A DNA stretch of 64,000 nt from Cloacibacterium normanense (GTDB lineage Bacteria > Bacteroidota > Bacteroidia > Flavobacteriales > Weeksellaceae). Position 1 is the stretch's first letter; the number at the start of each line of letters is the position of its first letter. The translations under genes and the position numbers were made by a program. The stretch is taken from assembly GCF_003860565.1 (NCBI RefSeq), contig NZ_CP034157.1, forward strand, positions 2,046,001 to 2,110,000, in the 5' to 3' direction. This document shows positions 50,959 to 59,667 of this stretch, piece by piece. The notes below the pieces were generated by a model, which searched no databases, was not told where the DNA came from, and saw nothing but the letters and a program-made list of their open reading frames with translations.

Positions 50959-51040
50959 TATTTTTTAATATAACATGATGCGAAGGTAGAAAAAAATAAA
51001 AACTATGAAATTTCATTTATATTAATTTTTTCAATGACAA

Positions 51041-51072
51041 TTTCTTATTGTGAAAAAAATGATATAGCTTTG
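51041..51072 (+). promoter_or_regulatory. Promoter of the methionine operon
   Basis: TAGCTTTG (51065-51072) fits TAnnTTTG. About 20 nt upstream is TTTC (51041-51044), a poor -33 box. The SAM riboswitch begins 32 nt after the -7 box. The 314-nt gap between the glycosidase and metH is thus filled by promoter, riboswitch and hairpin. Confidence 0.55.
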
Positions 51073-51103
51073 CAAAAGATTTGTTCTTTCATATAATCGA
51101 AAT

Positions 51104-51210
51104 GTTATCAAGAAAGGTGGAGAGATTAGACTCTGTGAAACCTTGGCAACCTCTCGCGTTTCTGAAACGAGAAAAGGTGCTACATTCTACTCATTTTTGG
51201 GATAGATAAC
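51104..51210 (+). ncRNA. SAM-I (S-box) riboswitch
   Basis: The leader has the S-box layout: P1 made of GTTATC (51104-51109) and GATAAC (51205-51210), the conserved GAAAGGTGGAGAGATTAGA segment, TGTGAAACCTTGGCAACCTC near 51134-51153, and the P3/P4 part with AAAGGTGCTACATTC. Its position in front of metH fits, since it senses S-adenosylmethionine. The variable P3 stem (CTCGCGTTTCTGAAACGAG) is short. Family assignment is firm; whether it works at transcription or translation is open. Confidence 0.93.
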
Positions 51211-51220
51211 ACATAAAAAC

Positions 51221-51245
51221 AGTTGATTCCCTCAACTTTTCTTAT
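51221..51245 (+). promoter_or_regulatory. Expression-platform hairpin after the SAM riboswitch
   Basis: AGTTGA and TCAACT form a 6-bp stem with a 5-nt loop, directly followed by TTTCTTA. It lies 11 nt after the riboswitch P1 and 28 nt before the metH ATG. A weak terminator is one reading. I could not find the matching anti-terminator. Confidence 0.5.
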
Positions 51246-51272
51246 AGCATTTCATTTTTTAATCACATTGAA

Positions 51273-52283
51273 ATGCAAAATAGCGACATACTTTATCAAA
51301 ATTTACAGCAAAGAATCCTTGTTCTAGACGGAGCTATGGGAACTATGCTTCAGCGATATCAGTTTACTGAAGAAGATTATCGTGGCGAAAGATTTAAAAA
51401 CTGGGAATCTCCATTGAAGGGAAATAATGATTTACTTTCTCTTACTCAGCCTAATGCTATAGAAGAAATACATAAAAAATATTTAGAAGCTGGTGCAGAC
51501 ATCATCGAAACCAATACTTTTTCTGCGACTACCATTGCAATGGCAGATTATCACATGGAAGATTTGGTGTATGAACTGAATTATGAATCTGCAAAAATTG
51601 CGAGAAAAGTTTGTGATGAATTCACGGCCTTAACTCCAGAAAAACCAAGATTTGTAGCAGGTTCTATTGGCCCAACTAATAAAACTGCATCTCTTTCCCC
51701 GGATGTAAATGACCCTGGTTATAGAGCCATTACTTTTGATGAGTTAAGAATTGCTTACAAACAACAAGCAGAAGCACTTTTAGATGGCGGTTCTGATATT
51801 CTTTTGGTAGAAACCATTTTTGATACTTTGAATGCAAAAGCTGCACTTTTTGCCATTGACCAAATTCAGGAAGAAAGAAAAATTCAGATTCCAATTATGG
51901 TTTCAGGCACTATTACAGACGCGTCTGGAAGAACGCTTAGCGGACAAACTGCTGAAGCATTTTTGGTTTCTATTTCTCATCTTAATTTATTGAGTGTTGG
52001 GTTTAACTGTGCTCTAGGAGCGAAACAACTGACGCCTTATTTAGAAACCATTTCTAATAATTCTGAATTTTACATTTCTGCTTATCCAAATGCTGGTTTA
52101 CCGAATGCTTTTGGGCAATACGATGAATCTCCAGAATTTATGGCAGAACAAATCCGTGAATATGCAGAAAAAGGATTGGTAAATATCGTTGGTGGTTGTT
52201 GCGGAACAACTCCTGACCACATTGCTGCAATCGCAAAAATCGTGAAAAATTATCAACCAAGAAAAGTTGATGTGATGATTTGA
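51273..52283 (+). CDS. metH: Methionine synthase, homocysteine-binding part (split MetH)
   Basis: A 336-residue protein that equals the N-terminal homocysteine S-methyltransferase module of MetH. It starts with [14 protein letters not shown] near residue 15; zinc ligands are the Cys in GFNCALG near residue 246 and the pair in [10 protein letters not shown] near residue 307. It binds and activates homocysteine. The remaining modules are encoded by the next gene, 71 nt downstream, so MetH is split here as in other flavobacteria. Start: ATG at 51273, after the riboswitch hairpin. Regulated by SAM through the riboswitch. Confidence 0.95.
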   Translation: MQNSDILYQNLQQRILVLDGAMGTMLQRYQFTEEDYRGERFKNWESPLKGNNDLLSLTQPNAIEEIHKKYLEAGADIIETNTFSATTIAMADYHMEDLVYELNYESAKIARKVCDEFTALTPEKPRFVAGSIGPTNKTASLSPDVNDPGYRAITFDELRIAYKQQAEALLDGGSDILLVETIFDTLNAKAALFAIDQIQEERKIQIPIMVSGTITDASGRTLSGQTAEAFLVSISHLNLLSVGFNCALGAKQLTPYLETISNNSEFYISAYPNAGLPNAFGQYDESPEFMAEQIREYAEKGLVNIVGGCCGTTPDHIAAIAKIVKNYQPRKVDVMI

Positions 52284-52354
52284 TGATGAGTTAATGTGAT
52301 GCTTTTCACAAGCATTATCTTATTTTCAAATTAACTAATTATCTCATTTATAAT
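52284..52354. repeat. Word-patchwork repeat between the metH halves
   Basis: GTTAAT/ATTAAC and GATGCT/AGCATTATC can pair, and the gap includes CTAATTATCTCATT (52335-52348), identical to 16246-16259 and inverted relative to 13226-13239. The segment can fold as a hairpin between two halves of one enzyme. No promoter is visible, so both parts are probably on one transcript. Confidence 0.6.
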
Positions 52355-55009
52355 ATGAAATATTTAAAACTTTCGGGTCTAGAACCTTTAATTATAACTC
52401 CAGAATCCAATTTTATCAATATTGGAGAAAGAACCAATGTAGCAGGTTCTAAGAAATTTCTCAGATTGATTAAAGAAGAAAAATTTTCTGAAGCTTTAGA
52501 TATTGCTCGTCATCAAGTGGAAGGTGGCGCACAGATTTTAGACATTTGTTTTGATGATGGACTTTTAGACGGAAAATATTGCATGGTTAAATTCTTAAAT
52601 TTAATCGCCTCAGAACCTGATATTGCCAGAATTCCAATGATGATAGATTCATCTAAATGGGAAATTTTAGAAGCTGGTTTGCAAGTGGTTCAAGGGAAAT
52701 GCGTAGTGAATTCCATAAGTTTAAAAGGTGGCGAAGAAGAGTTTATTCGTCAAGCCAAAGCCATCAAAAGATATGGTGCTGCGGTAGTTGTAATGGCTTT
52801 TGATGAAAATGGACAAGCCGATAATTACGAACGCAGAATAGAAATTTGTAAAAGAAGTTATAAACTGTTGACGGACACAGTCCGTTTTCCTGCAGAAGAC
52901 ATCATTTTCGACTTAAATATTTTCCCAGTTGCAACTGGAATGGAAGAACATCGCAGAAATGCTTTAGATTTCATTAATGCTACAAAATGGGTTCGTGAAA
53001 ACTTACCTTACGTTTCGGTTTCTGGTGGTGTTTCTAACGTTTCGTTTTCGTTTAGGGGAAATGATACGGTAAGAGAAGCGATGCACTCGGTTTTTCTCTA
53101 TCACGCCATCAAAGCGGGAATGAATATGGGAATTGTAAACCCTGCAATGTTAGAAATTTACGACGAAATTCCTAAAGATTTGTTGGAGCTGGTAGAAGAT
53201 GTAATGCTCGACAGAAGAGATGATGCTACCGAAAGATTATTGGATTATTCTGAAAAACATAAATCTGTAAAAAAAGAAAAAGTAGAAGATTTAGCATGGA
53301 GAAATCAGCCTTTGCAAGACAGAATTACGCATTCTTTGGTAAAAGGAATCGACCGTTTTATTGAGGAAGATGTAGAAGAAGCCCGAAAAATTTCGGCAAA
53401 ACCTTTGGATGTAATCGAAGGTAATCTAATGACGGGAATGTCTGTAGTGGGAGATTTATTCGGAAGCGGAAAAATGTTTCTTCCTCAAGTTGTAAAATCT
53501 GCGAGAGTGATGAAAAAAGCAGTGGCTTATCTTCAACCGTTTATTGAGGCTGAGAAAGATTCTGCTCAAAAAGCCAATGGTAAAGTATTAATGGCAACCG
53601 TAAAAGGCGATGTTCACGACATTGGTAAAAATATTGTGAGTGTGGTTTTGGGCTGTAACAATTACGAAATTGTAGATTTAGGAGTGATGGTTCCTGCCGA
53701 AAAAATTATTCAGGCTGCTATTGATAATCAAGTGGATGTCATTGGTTTAAGTGGACTGATTACGCCAAGTTTAGACGAAATGGTACATATTGCCAATGAA
53801 CTGGAGCGTCAAAACCTCAATTTTCCATTGATGATTGGTGGTGCTACAACTTCTAAAGCGCATACTGCTGTAAAAATCGATCCGAAATATAAAAATGCTG
53901 TGGTTCATGTAAATGACGCTTCCAGAGCAGTTGGCGTAGTAAGTTCTTTATTGAGCAATAGAAATGCAGAATTTGTTTCGGAATTGAAAACCGATTATGC
54001 AGATTTCCGTGAGAAATTTTTAAACAGACAGGTTGACAAAGAATACATTTCGATAGAAGAAGCTAGAAATCAAAAATTCAAAATCGATTGGGAAAATGAG
54101 ACCATCTCTGAACCTAAAAATTTAGGTATTCAATTGATTGAAAATCAAAACTTAGAAGAATTAATATCTTTTATTGATTGGAGTCCGTTTTTCAGAAGTT
54201 GGGATTTGTTTGGAAAGTATCCTCAGATTTTAGAAGACGAAATTGTAGGAGAACACGCAAAAGAACTTTTTGCAGATGCTCAAAAAATGTTGAAGAAAAT
54301 CGTGGAGGAAAAATTATTAACCGCAAAAGCAATTTTCGGAATTTTCCCTGCCAATTCTAATGAAAAAGACGATATTGAATTGAAAAATGGTGAGGAAACA
54401 TTCACATTCAGAACGCTTCGTCAACAACATAAAAAATCTGATGGCAAAGAATATTTGGCTTTGAGTGATTTTATCGCTCCAAAAACATCAGGGAAACAAG
54501 ACTACATCGGTGCTTTTGCGGTGACTACTGGTTTTGGAACCGATGAATTGGCACAAAAATATGAAGCAGAGCATGATGATTACAATGCCATTATGGTAAA
54601 AGCATTGGCAGACCGATTGGCAGAAGCTTTTGCAGAATTTTTACACAAAAAAGTAAGAACTGAAATTTGGGGTTATTCTAGTGATGAACATCTAGAAAAT
54701 GAAGATTTAATTTCTGAAAAATATGTAGGAATTCGTCCTGCTCCTGGTTATCCTGCTTGTCCAGACCATTTAGAAAAAACCATGATTTGGGAAGTATTGA
54801 AAGTGAAGGAAAACATTGGATTAGAATTGACAGAAAGTTTAGCAATGTTCCCTACAGCTTCTGTTTCTGGATATTATTTTGCCAATCCTAAAGCAAAATA
54901 TTTCGGAGTAGGAAAAATTACAGAAGACCAACTGAAAGATTACGCCGAAAGAAAAAATGTGGAATTGGAGTTTGCTAAAAAATGGTTATCTCCTAATTTG
55001 GTGGATTAG
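52355..55009 (+). CDS. metH: Methionine synthase, folate/cobalamin/activation part (split MetH)
   Basis: An 884-residue protein carrying the other MetH modules. The pterin-binding domain starts [15 protein letters not shown] near residue 22. The cobalamin cap and Rossmann domain contain [13 protein letters not shown] near residue 423, with the His of the DxHxxG motif that replaces the lower ligand of B12. The reactivation domain has [15 protein letters not shown] near residue 805, binding AdoMet. Together with the preceding gene it forms a complete cobalamin-dependent methionine synthase that transfers the methyl group of methyl-tetrahydrofolate to homocysteine. B12 dependence follows from the motif. 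Confidence 0.96.
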   Translation: MKYLKLSGLEPLIITPESNFINIGERTNVAGSKKFLRLIKEEKFSEALDIARHQVEGGAQILDICFDDGLLDGKYCMVKFLNLIASEPDIARIPMMIDSSKWEILEAGLQVVQGKCVVNSISLKGGEEEFIRQAKAIKRYGAAVVVMAFDENGQADNYERRIEICKRSYKLLTDTVRFPAEDIIFDLNIFPVATGMEEHRRNALDFINATKWVRENLPYVSVSGGVSNVSFSFRGNDTVREAMHSVFLYHAIKAGMNMGIVNPAMLEIYDEIPKDLLELVEDVMLDRRDDATERLLDYSEKHKSVKKEKVEDLAWRNQPLQDRITHSLVKGIDRFIEEDVEEARKISAKPLDVIEGNLMTGMSVVGDLFGSGKMFLPQVVKSARVMKKAVAYLQPFIEAEKDSAQKANGKVLMATVKGDVHDIGKNIVSVVLGCNNYEIVDLGVMVPAEKIIQAAIDNQVDVIGLSGLITPSLDEMVHIANELERQNLNFPLMIGGATTSKAHTAVKIDPKYKNAVVHVNDASRAVGVVSSLLSNRNAEFVSELKTDYADFREKFLNRQVDKEYISIEEARNQKFKIDWENETISEPKNLGIQLIENQNLEELISFIDWSPFFRSWDLFGKYPQILEDEIVGEHAKELFADAQKMLKKIVEEKLLTAKAIFGIFPANSNEKDDIELKNGEETFTFRTLRQQHKKSDGKEYLALSDFIAPKTSGKQDYIGAFAVTTGFGTDELAQKYEAEHDDYNAIMVKALADRLAEAFAEFLHKKVRTEIWGYSSDEHLENEDLISEKYVGIRPAPGYPACPDHLEKTMIWEVLKVKENIGLELTESLAMFPTASVSGYYFANPKAKYFGVGKITEDQLKDYAERKNVELEFAKKWLSPNLVD

Positions 55010-55067
55010 TTTCTCACAGATTTGACTACGCCGAAACTTCGTTTTCGCAGATTTTCACAGATAAAAA

Positions 55068-55133
55068 ATGTTCCGTAGGAACATAATATGTGTAAAAAAA
55101 TATAGACAGTAAAGAGGCGCTCCGTAGGAGCGC
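55068..55133. repeat. Two CCGTAGG-core palindromes after metH
   Basis: ATGTTCC GTA GGAACAT (55068-55084) and GCGCTCC GTA GGAGCGC (55117-55133) are perfect 7-bp inverted repeats with identical GTA loops and a shared YTCCGTAGGAR core. They look like two members of a REP-like palindrome family. They lie in the 357-nt gap between metH and metF. Confidence 0.65.
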
Positions 55134-55179
55134 TATGTTAAAAAAATAAAGATTGTTATGTGCGCATATTTGCGTGAGC

Positions 55180-55300
55180 GATTACAGTGAAAATCCTTTT
55201 TTTGCTAGGAAAAAGCTTTGGCAAAAAAAGATTGCAACGGAAAGCGCAGTCTTTTTAAAAAATTGCAGGGAATGCGCTTCGGATTTTTAAAAAGACACGC
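55180..55300 (+). repeat. Modular intergenic element, copy C
   Basis: Three spaced units, GATTACAGTGAAAATCC (55180-55196), GATTGCAACGGAAAGCGC (55230-55247) and AATTGCAGGGAATGCGC (55261-55277), alternate with perfect inverted repeats. These are CTTTTTTTGC/GCAAAAAAAG (55196-55205 and 55221-55230) and GTCTTTTTAAAAA/TTTTTAAAAAGAC (55249-55261 and 55284-55296). It follows the same plan as copy A at 11105-11224. Confidence 0.65.
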
Positions 55301-55366
55301 CCAAAATAGAAAAAATTAAAATATTTAAAAAATAGGAACAGCTTGCTTCGTTCCTCGGAAAGACAA

Positions 55367-56329
55367 ATGAAAGTAACAGAACACATACAAAACGCCAACG
55401 GAAAAACACTTTTTTCTTTTGAGATTTTACCACCATTAAAAGGTCAAAATATACAGTCAATATTTGATGCGATTGATCCATTGATGGAATTTAATCCTGC
55501 ATTTATAGATGTTACGTACCATCGTGAAGAATATGAATATGTAGAACGTGAAGATGGACTTCTGGAAAAACGAGTGGTAAAAAAAAGACCGGGAACTGTG
55601 GGAATTTGTGCTGCCATTCAGAATAAATATGGTGTAGATGCAGTTCCGCATATTTTGTGCGGTGGATTTTCTAAGGAAGACACCGAAAATTTCTTAATTG
55701 ACATCGATTTTTTGGGAATTCATAATGTAGTGGCTTTAAGAGGAGATGCGGTGAAAACGGAAACCTATTTTAAACCCGAGAAAAACGGACATGCTTTTGC
55801 CAAAGATTTGGTAGAACAAATCGTGAAAATGAATCACGGAACTTACCTAGACGAAAGTTTAGAAAATTCTGCTTGTACAGATTTTAACATCGGTGTTGCA
55901 GGTTATCCTGAAAAACACATGGAAGCAGCAAGTCTGGAACAGGACATTTACCACCTCAAGAAAAAAGTAGAAGCAGGTGCAGATTATATCGTGACGCAAA
56001 TGTTTTTCGACAATCAAAAATATTACGATTTTATAGAAAAATGCAGAACTTCTGGTATTAATGTTCCTATTATTCCTGGATTAAAACCAATTACTACCAA
56101 GTCTCAACTGAGTATGATTCCGCATCGTTTTAAGGTAGATTTGCCTAACGATTTGGTGATTGCAATTGCTAAAGCAAAAGACAACAAAGAAGTAAAAGAA
56201 ATTGGCATCAACTGGTGTATTCAGCAGAGCAAAGATTTAATGAAAAACGGCGCCCCTGTTCTGCATTATTATTCCATGGGAAAAAGCGAAGTGGTAAAAA
56301 GAATTGCTTCTGAAGTGTTTAAAGACTAA
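55367..56329 (+). CDS. metF: Methylenetetrahydrofolate reductase
   Basis: A 320-residue FAD enzyme that makes the methyl-tetrahydrofolate used by MetH. Family motifs: FSFEILPPLKG near residue 17 (catalytic Glu), ALRGDAVKTETYF near residue 130, GVAGYPEKHMEAAS near residue 177, QMFFDNQKYYDF near residue 216 and PIIPGLKPITTKSQL near residue 242. The frame is open to 55343, but the ATG at 55367 (MKVTEHIQNANGK) gives the usual N-terminus. It follows metH by 357 nt of repeat-rich DNA, so it may not share the riboswitch transcript. Confidence 0.95.
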   Translation: MKVTEHIQNANGKTLFSFEILPPLKGQNIQSIFDAIDPLMEFNPAFIDVTYHREEYEYVEREDGLLEKRVVKKRPGTVGICAAIQNKYGVDAVPHILCGGFSKEDTENFLIDIDFLGIHNVVALRGDAVKTETYFKPEKNGHAFAKDLVEQIVKMNHGTYLDESLENSACTDFNIGVAGYPEKHMEAASLEQDIYHLKKKVEAGADYIVTQMFFDNQKYYDFIEKCRTSGINVPIIPGLKPITTKSQLSMIPHRFKVDLPNDLVIAIAKAKDNKEVKEIGINWCIQQSKDLMKNGAPVLHYYSMGKSEVVKRIASEVFKD

Positions 56330-57480
56330 AGCATTTTATGTCTTTCAAACGGAAGATTTCGGTCAAAAATATAACGATAAGTCGCGAGTTTTCTCGTGAC
56401 TTTCGTTTCTAAATTTTCGGCAATTTTAATCATCCTTGGATTAAAATCTCCAATCCATTGCATTTCGTAATCGGTATAATTTCTGGTTTTTCTGAAATGT
56501 TTTGTGCCTTCCCAAATCATAAATCCATCGATGCCTTTTCTTTGCCATTCTGGAACAATCCCGAAAACTAAGCCAACCATTTTCTTATTTTTTATAAAAA
56601 ATTTAGCCATTAAAAACTTCAATTTTTCAATCCAACCGAATTTTCCATTCAGGTATTTAAACCATTGATTCAAATCTGGAATGTTAATCCACATCGCAAT
56701 GGGTTTTTCGTTTTCGTAAATGAACCAAGAGATATGTTCGTCTAGAATAGGTTCCATGGTTTGAAACATTTTCAGCACTTTTTTAGCTTCTATTTGCTTT
56801 CCTTCACCATGATTTGCCCAAGCTTTGTTGTAAATTTCTGCAAAATCATGCGCAAATTTTTCCAATTGATTTTTTTTCCAATGAACTGCTTTCAAATTTG
56901 GATTTTTAGCATTCATTCTATGTCCATTCATAAAAACTTGTGAAACCTCATCGTAGACTTTTCTTCCGTAACACAATTGATTAAAATAAATCTGAAAACC
57001 ATAATTTTCAAACAATTTCTGATAATACGGCGCATGAAAATTCATCCCGTACAACGGTTCATGAAAACCTTCAATGAGCAAACCCCAAAACTTGTCTCGC
57101 TCCCCGAAATTTATCGGCCCGTCCATTGCTTCCATTCCGCGTTCCTGCAACCAATTTTTACAAAAATCAAAGATGAAATTTGCCGTTTCTTGGTCATCGA
57201 TACAATCAAAAAAACCAATTCCACCAGTTTTTAACTTTTGTTCATATTTTGGATTGACAAAAACCGCAACTTTCCCTACTGTTTGATTTTCTGCATTTTT
57301 AAAAAGAAATCTTTCGCACGTTCCATTTCTGAAAAATTTATTTTTGTTGGGATTAAAAATTTCTTCAATATCTTTATCTAAAGGGCGAATGTAATTTTTC
57401 TCGTTTCTAAACAAACGAGCTGGAAATTCTAAAAATTCTTTTTGCGTTTCTGGCGAATTAACAAGAATAGATTTCAGCAT
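56326..57480 (-). CDS. GNAT-like protein of unknown substrate
   Basis: A 384-residue soluble protein. The C-terminal half carries an acetyltransferase-like pattern: VFGIVPEWQRKGIDGFMIWE near residue 310, with a Q/R-x-x-G-x-G/D acetyl-CoA loop of reduced form, and preceding strands HISWFIYENEKPIAMWINIP. The N-terminal half also has a GNAT-like arrangement. Related proteins are annotated GNAT family or hypothetical. It overlaps the end of metF by 4 nt in convergent orientation. A perfect hairpin touches its start codon. Confidence 0.75.
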   Translation of the reverse strand: MLKSILVNSPETQKEFLEFPARLFRNEKNYIRPLDKDIEEIFNPNKNKFFRNGTCERFLFKNAENQTVGKVAVFVNPKYEQKLKTGGIGFFDCIDDQETANFIFDFCKNWLQERGMEAMDGPINFGERDKFWGLLIEGFHEPLYGMNFHAPYYQKLFENYGFQIYFNQLCYGRKVYDEVSQVFMNGHRMNAKNPNLKAVHWKKNQLEKFAHDFAEIYNKAWANHGEGKQIEAKKVLKMFQTMEPILDEHISWFIYENEKPIAMWINIPDLNQWFKYLNGKFGWIEKLKFLMAKFFIKNKKMVGLVFGIVPEWQRKGIDGFMIWEGTKHFRKTRNYTDYEMQWIGDFNPRMIKIAENLETKVTRKLATYRYIFDRNLPFERHKML

Positions 57481-57520
57481 ACATTTAAAATCCGATTGAA
57501 TGAATCGGATTTTAAATGTA
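57480..57520. terminator. Long perfect hairpin abutting a start codon
   Basis: ACATTTAAAATCCGATT (57481-57497) and AATCGGATTTTAAATGT (57503-57519) form a perfect 17-bp stem around GAATG; one more pair joins 57480 and 57520. On the minus strand it lies 19 nt after the amylase stop and ends at the A of the next gene's ATG. It may end the amylase transcript and also hide the next ribosome-binding site. Confidence 0.7.
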
Positions 57521-57538
57521 GTAATTATTTTTTATTTG

Positions 57539-58909
57539 TTAATCTTTCACCAAAACTTTGTAATCCCAAGGTTTCAAAGAAACAGTGTAGCTTTCTTTTA
57601 CTTGAATTTTTTCTTTACTAAAAAGTTCTGTATAATTTCCTTGGAAATATTTAGAATCTAACGTCACTAATAATTCTTCATTAGAGAAATTAAAAATTGG
57701 CAAAACAGCGTCATTATTCTTTTCACGATGGAAAGAGATTACTTTGTCCATTTTATTATTGGTAATTCTTACCATTTCGCCACCGTATTTTCCGTTCCAG
57801 AGCGCTTGATTTTTGTGTTTCAAGTGAAATAAAGTACTAAATAACGCTGCATGAGGATGGTCTTTCCATTCGATTGGGTCTTTGTCAAAAAATTTCAAAC
57901 TTCTGTCAAGTCCAGCTTCTTGTCCGCTATACATAAGAGGCATTCCGTTTACCACACCACAAAAAACGATAGAAGTTTCTAATCCTTTCCCGAAATTTCT
58001 TTGCGGCGTTCCGTTCCATGAATTCATATCGTGATTGTCAGTAAAAACCATTCTGTAAGCATTTCTAGGAACCGAACCTACATCGTGAGCTAAATATTCT
58101 ACCAATCCGCCAATTCCTTTATTTTGTGTAGTGGCATCTTTTAATTTTTCAAAAAGCGTCCATGAATAAGTCATGTCAAAAGATTTTTTGTACAAATCTC
58201 TACTTTCCCACTCCGCCAACATGAAAACAGGTTTTATTTGGTCTAACTCTTTTCTGGCATTTTCCCAAAAATCTACAGGAATAAAACCTGCTACATCTGC
58301 TCTATAACCATCAATATTAGCCTCTTTAACCCAAAATTTAAGAGATTCTGTCATGTATTGTCTAAATTCTGGATTTTCATAATCAAAATCAATCACATCA
58401 TCCCAATCATACCAAGGTGTTGGTTGAAAATTTCCGTCTCTATTCTTAGTGTACCAATCTGGATGAGTAGTTGCCAAAGAATTATCCCAAGCAGAATGAT
58501 TACCCACCCAATCGATGATGACGTACATTCCCATTTCATGGATTTTTTTGACCAGATTTTTAAAATCTTGCATATTTCCAAATTCTGGATTCACCCCACG
58601 AAAATCTTTTACAGAATAATAACTTCCTAAACCTCCTTTTTTGTTTTTTTCGCCAATGGGATGAATCGGCATGAGCCAAATAATATCTACACCCATACTT
58701 TTCAGTCTAGGCAAATGTTTTTCAAAGGCTTTGAAAGTTCCTTCTGGAGTATATTGACGAAGATTTACTTCATAAATCGTAGCATTTTTGCTCCATTCAG
58801 GATGGGTAATTTCTACATATTCTTTAGGAAAATATTTTTGGTCAATTTTTTGAGAAAAAAAGCTTTGAGAAAAAACAACAAGGAAAAAAACTAGAATTTT
58901 TGTTTTCAT
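57539..58909 (-). CDS. Secreted GH13 alpha-amylase
   Basis: A 456-residue enzyme with a signal peptide (MKTKILVFFLVVFSQSFFS). The (beta/alpha)8 barrel shows the four GH13 regions: DWVGNHSAWD near residue 135, GYRADVAGFIP with the nucleophile Asp near residue 205, the acid/base Glu in MLAEWESRD near residue 235 and FTDNHDMNSWNG near residue 290. The region VNLRQYTPEGTF near residue 48 is typical of the alpha-amylase/maltogenic group. Start at 58909, as the upstream ATG at 58927 adds six residues before the signal. Substrate: starch or other alpha-glucans, presumably periplasmic. Confidence 0.92.
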   Translation of the reverse strand: MKTKILVFFLVVFSQSFFSQKIDQKYFPKEYVEITHPEWSKNATIYEVNLRQYTPEGTFKAFEKHLPRLKSMGVDIIWLMPIHPIGEKNKKGGLGSYYSVKDFRGVNPEFGNMQDFKNLVKKIHEMGMYVIIDWVGNHSAWDNSLATTHPDWYTKNRDGNFQPTPWYDWDDVIDFDYENPEFRQYMTESLKFWVKEANIDGYRADVAGFIPVDFWENARKELDQIKPVFMLAEWESRDLYKKSFDMTYSWTLFEKLKDATTQNKGIGGLVEYLAHDVGSVPRNAYRMVFTDNHDMNSWNGTPQRNFGKGLETSIVFCGVVNGMPLMYSGQEAGLDRSLKFFDKDPIEWKDHPHAALFSTLFHLKHKNQALWNGKYGGEMVRITNNKMDKVISFHREKNNDAVLPIFNFSNEELLVTLDSKYFQGNYTELFSKEKIQVKESYTVSLKPWDYKVLVKD

Positions 58910-58940
58910 TTTCAGTAATTTCCTCAAAGTTAAGAAATAA

Positions 58941-58972
58941 AAAAACGCTACAAATGATTTTGTAGCGTTTTA
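58941..58972 (-). terminator. Terminator of tmRNA
   Basis: CGCTACAAA and TTTGTAGCG form a perfect 9-bp stem with a 4-nt loop, 8 nt beyond the tmRNA 3' end on the minus strand. It is followed by a run of seven T in that direction. Confidence 0.85.
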
Positions 58973-58979
58973 ATTTTTG

Positions 58980-59376
58980 TGGAGTTGGAGGGATTCGAAC
59001 CCTCGTCCAAACAAGCAATACGCAAGCTTTCTACATGCTTATTTTGCTATTGGTTTTCGTCGTAAAGCAGACAGCAAACAGCCAACTTTACGCTTATCTT
59101 CTAAAATTTTCGTTCCCGAACCGAAGTTTTTCGGGACTTATTTCCGCATTTTCTATGCCTCGGAATCGAACGTCGCAGAACAGAACTTTCGGGAGACATC
59201 TTGTTTCCTTACTATACTTCGGGAAAAACGCCAATCCTACTAAGCTTCGGATTAAGCAGCAAGAGCAAACTCTTCGTTGCCAGTTAAATTCTGTAGCAAG
59301 GGATTAAAGAGATCGCGCTACGGTTCTCTGCATGCTTACTTACCCATTGGTCTTGCTGTCGAAACCAGTCAACCCC
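58980..59376 (-). ncRNA. ssrA: Transfer-messenger RNA
   Basis: A 397-nt tmRNA. The 5' end is GGGGTTGACTGGTTTCGACA and the 3' end has the T-arm GGTTCGAATCCC and acceptor strand CAACTCCA, pairing with GGGGTTG (one G-T). CCA is not encoded in full (the next bases read CA). The tag reading frame GGC AAC GAA GAG TTT GCT CTT GCT GCT TAA gives GNEEFALAA, ending in the usual ALAA degradation signal. It rescues stalled ribosomes with SmpB. ORFs drawn through this region are spurious. Confidence 0.97.
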
Positions 59377-59390
59377 AATTTTTAAGTATG

Positions 59391-59398
59391 CAAATATA
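59391..59398 (-). promoter_or_regulatory. -7 box of tmRNA
   Basis: TATATTTG on the minus strand matches TAnnTTTG and is 15 nt from the tmRNA 5' end, a little further than the usual spacing. A -33 TTTG is not clear. Confidence 0.55.
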
Positions 59399-59443
59399 AG
59401 CAAAAAATGTACCTAAATTTTAATTCTGCATTTCTTTTATTGT

Positions 59444-59538
59444 GGCGCCAAATTTCCGCCTTCCGTTCCCGCTTTTTTTGAGCGGCGGCAAAGCCGCCGC
59501 ACAAAAAAGAGCTCCACTAAAGTCGGGGCGCAATTCCG
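59444..59538 (-). repeat. Modular intergenic element, copy B
   Basis: Read on the minus strand, GGAATTGCGCCCC (59537-59525) opens and GGAAATTTGGCGCC (59457-59444) closes the element, as in copy A. The core is a G+C-rich hairpin, GCGGCGGC/GCCGCCGC with an AAA loop (59482-59500), flanked by CTTTTTTTG and CAAAAAAGAG, so here a different hairpin occupies the same position as in copies A and C. Confidence 0.7.
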
Positions 59539-59667
59539 TCATCATTAGAACTTTTTAACCAAATTTTGAAAATTTCTCTCTTAAAAACTCATAAAAAAGT
59601 TAATCTCGGTTAAAGTTGTTTCAGCAATCAAATTTCAAAATAATTTTGAGGCTGCTAATCATAACCC

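Noticed and set aside
58977-59307. Open frames of 88-90 residues across the tmRNA region
   Set aside because: They run through the tmRNA on the opposite strand; the RNA ends, tag frame and terminator explain the sequence fully.
59482-59500. GC-rich hairpin as a simple terminator
   Set aside because: No gene ends nearby on either strand, and the hairpin sits inside the modular repeat (copy B).
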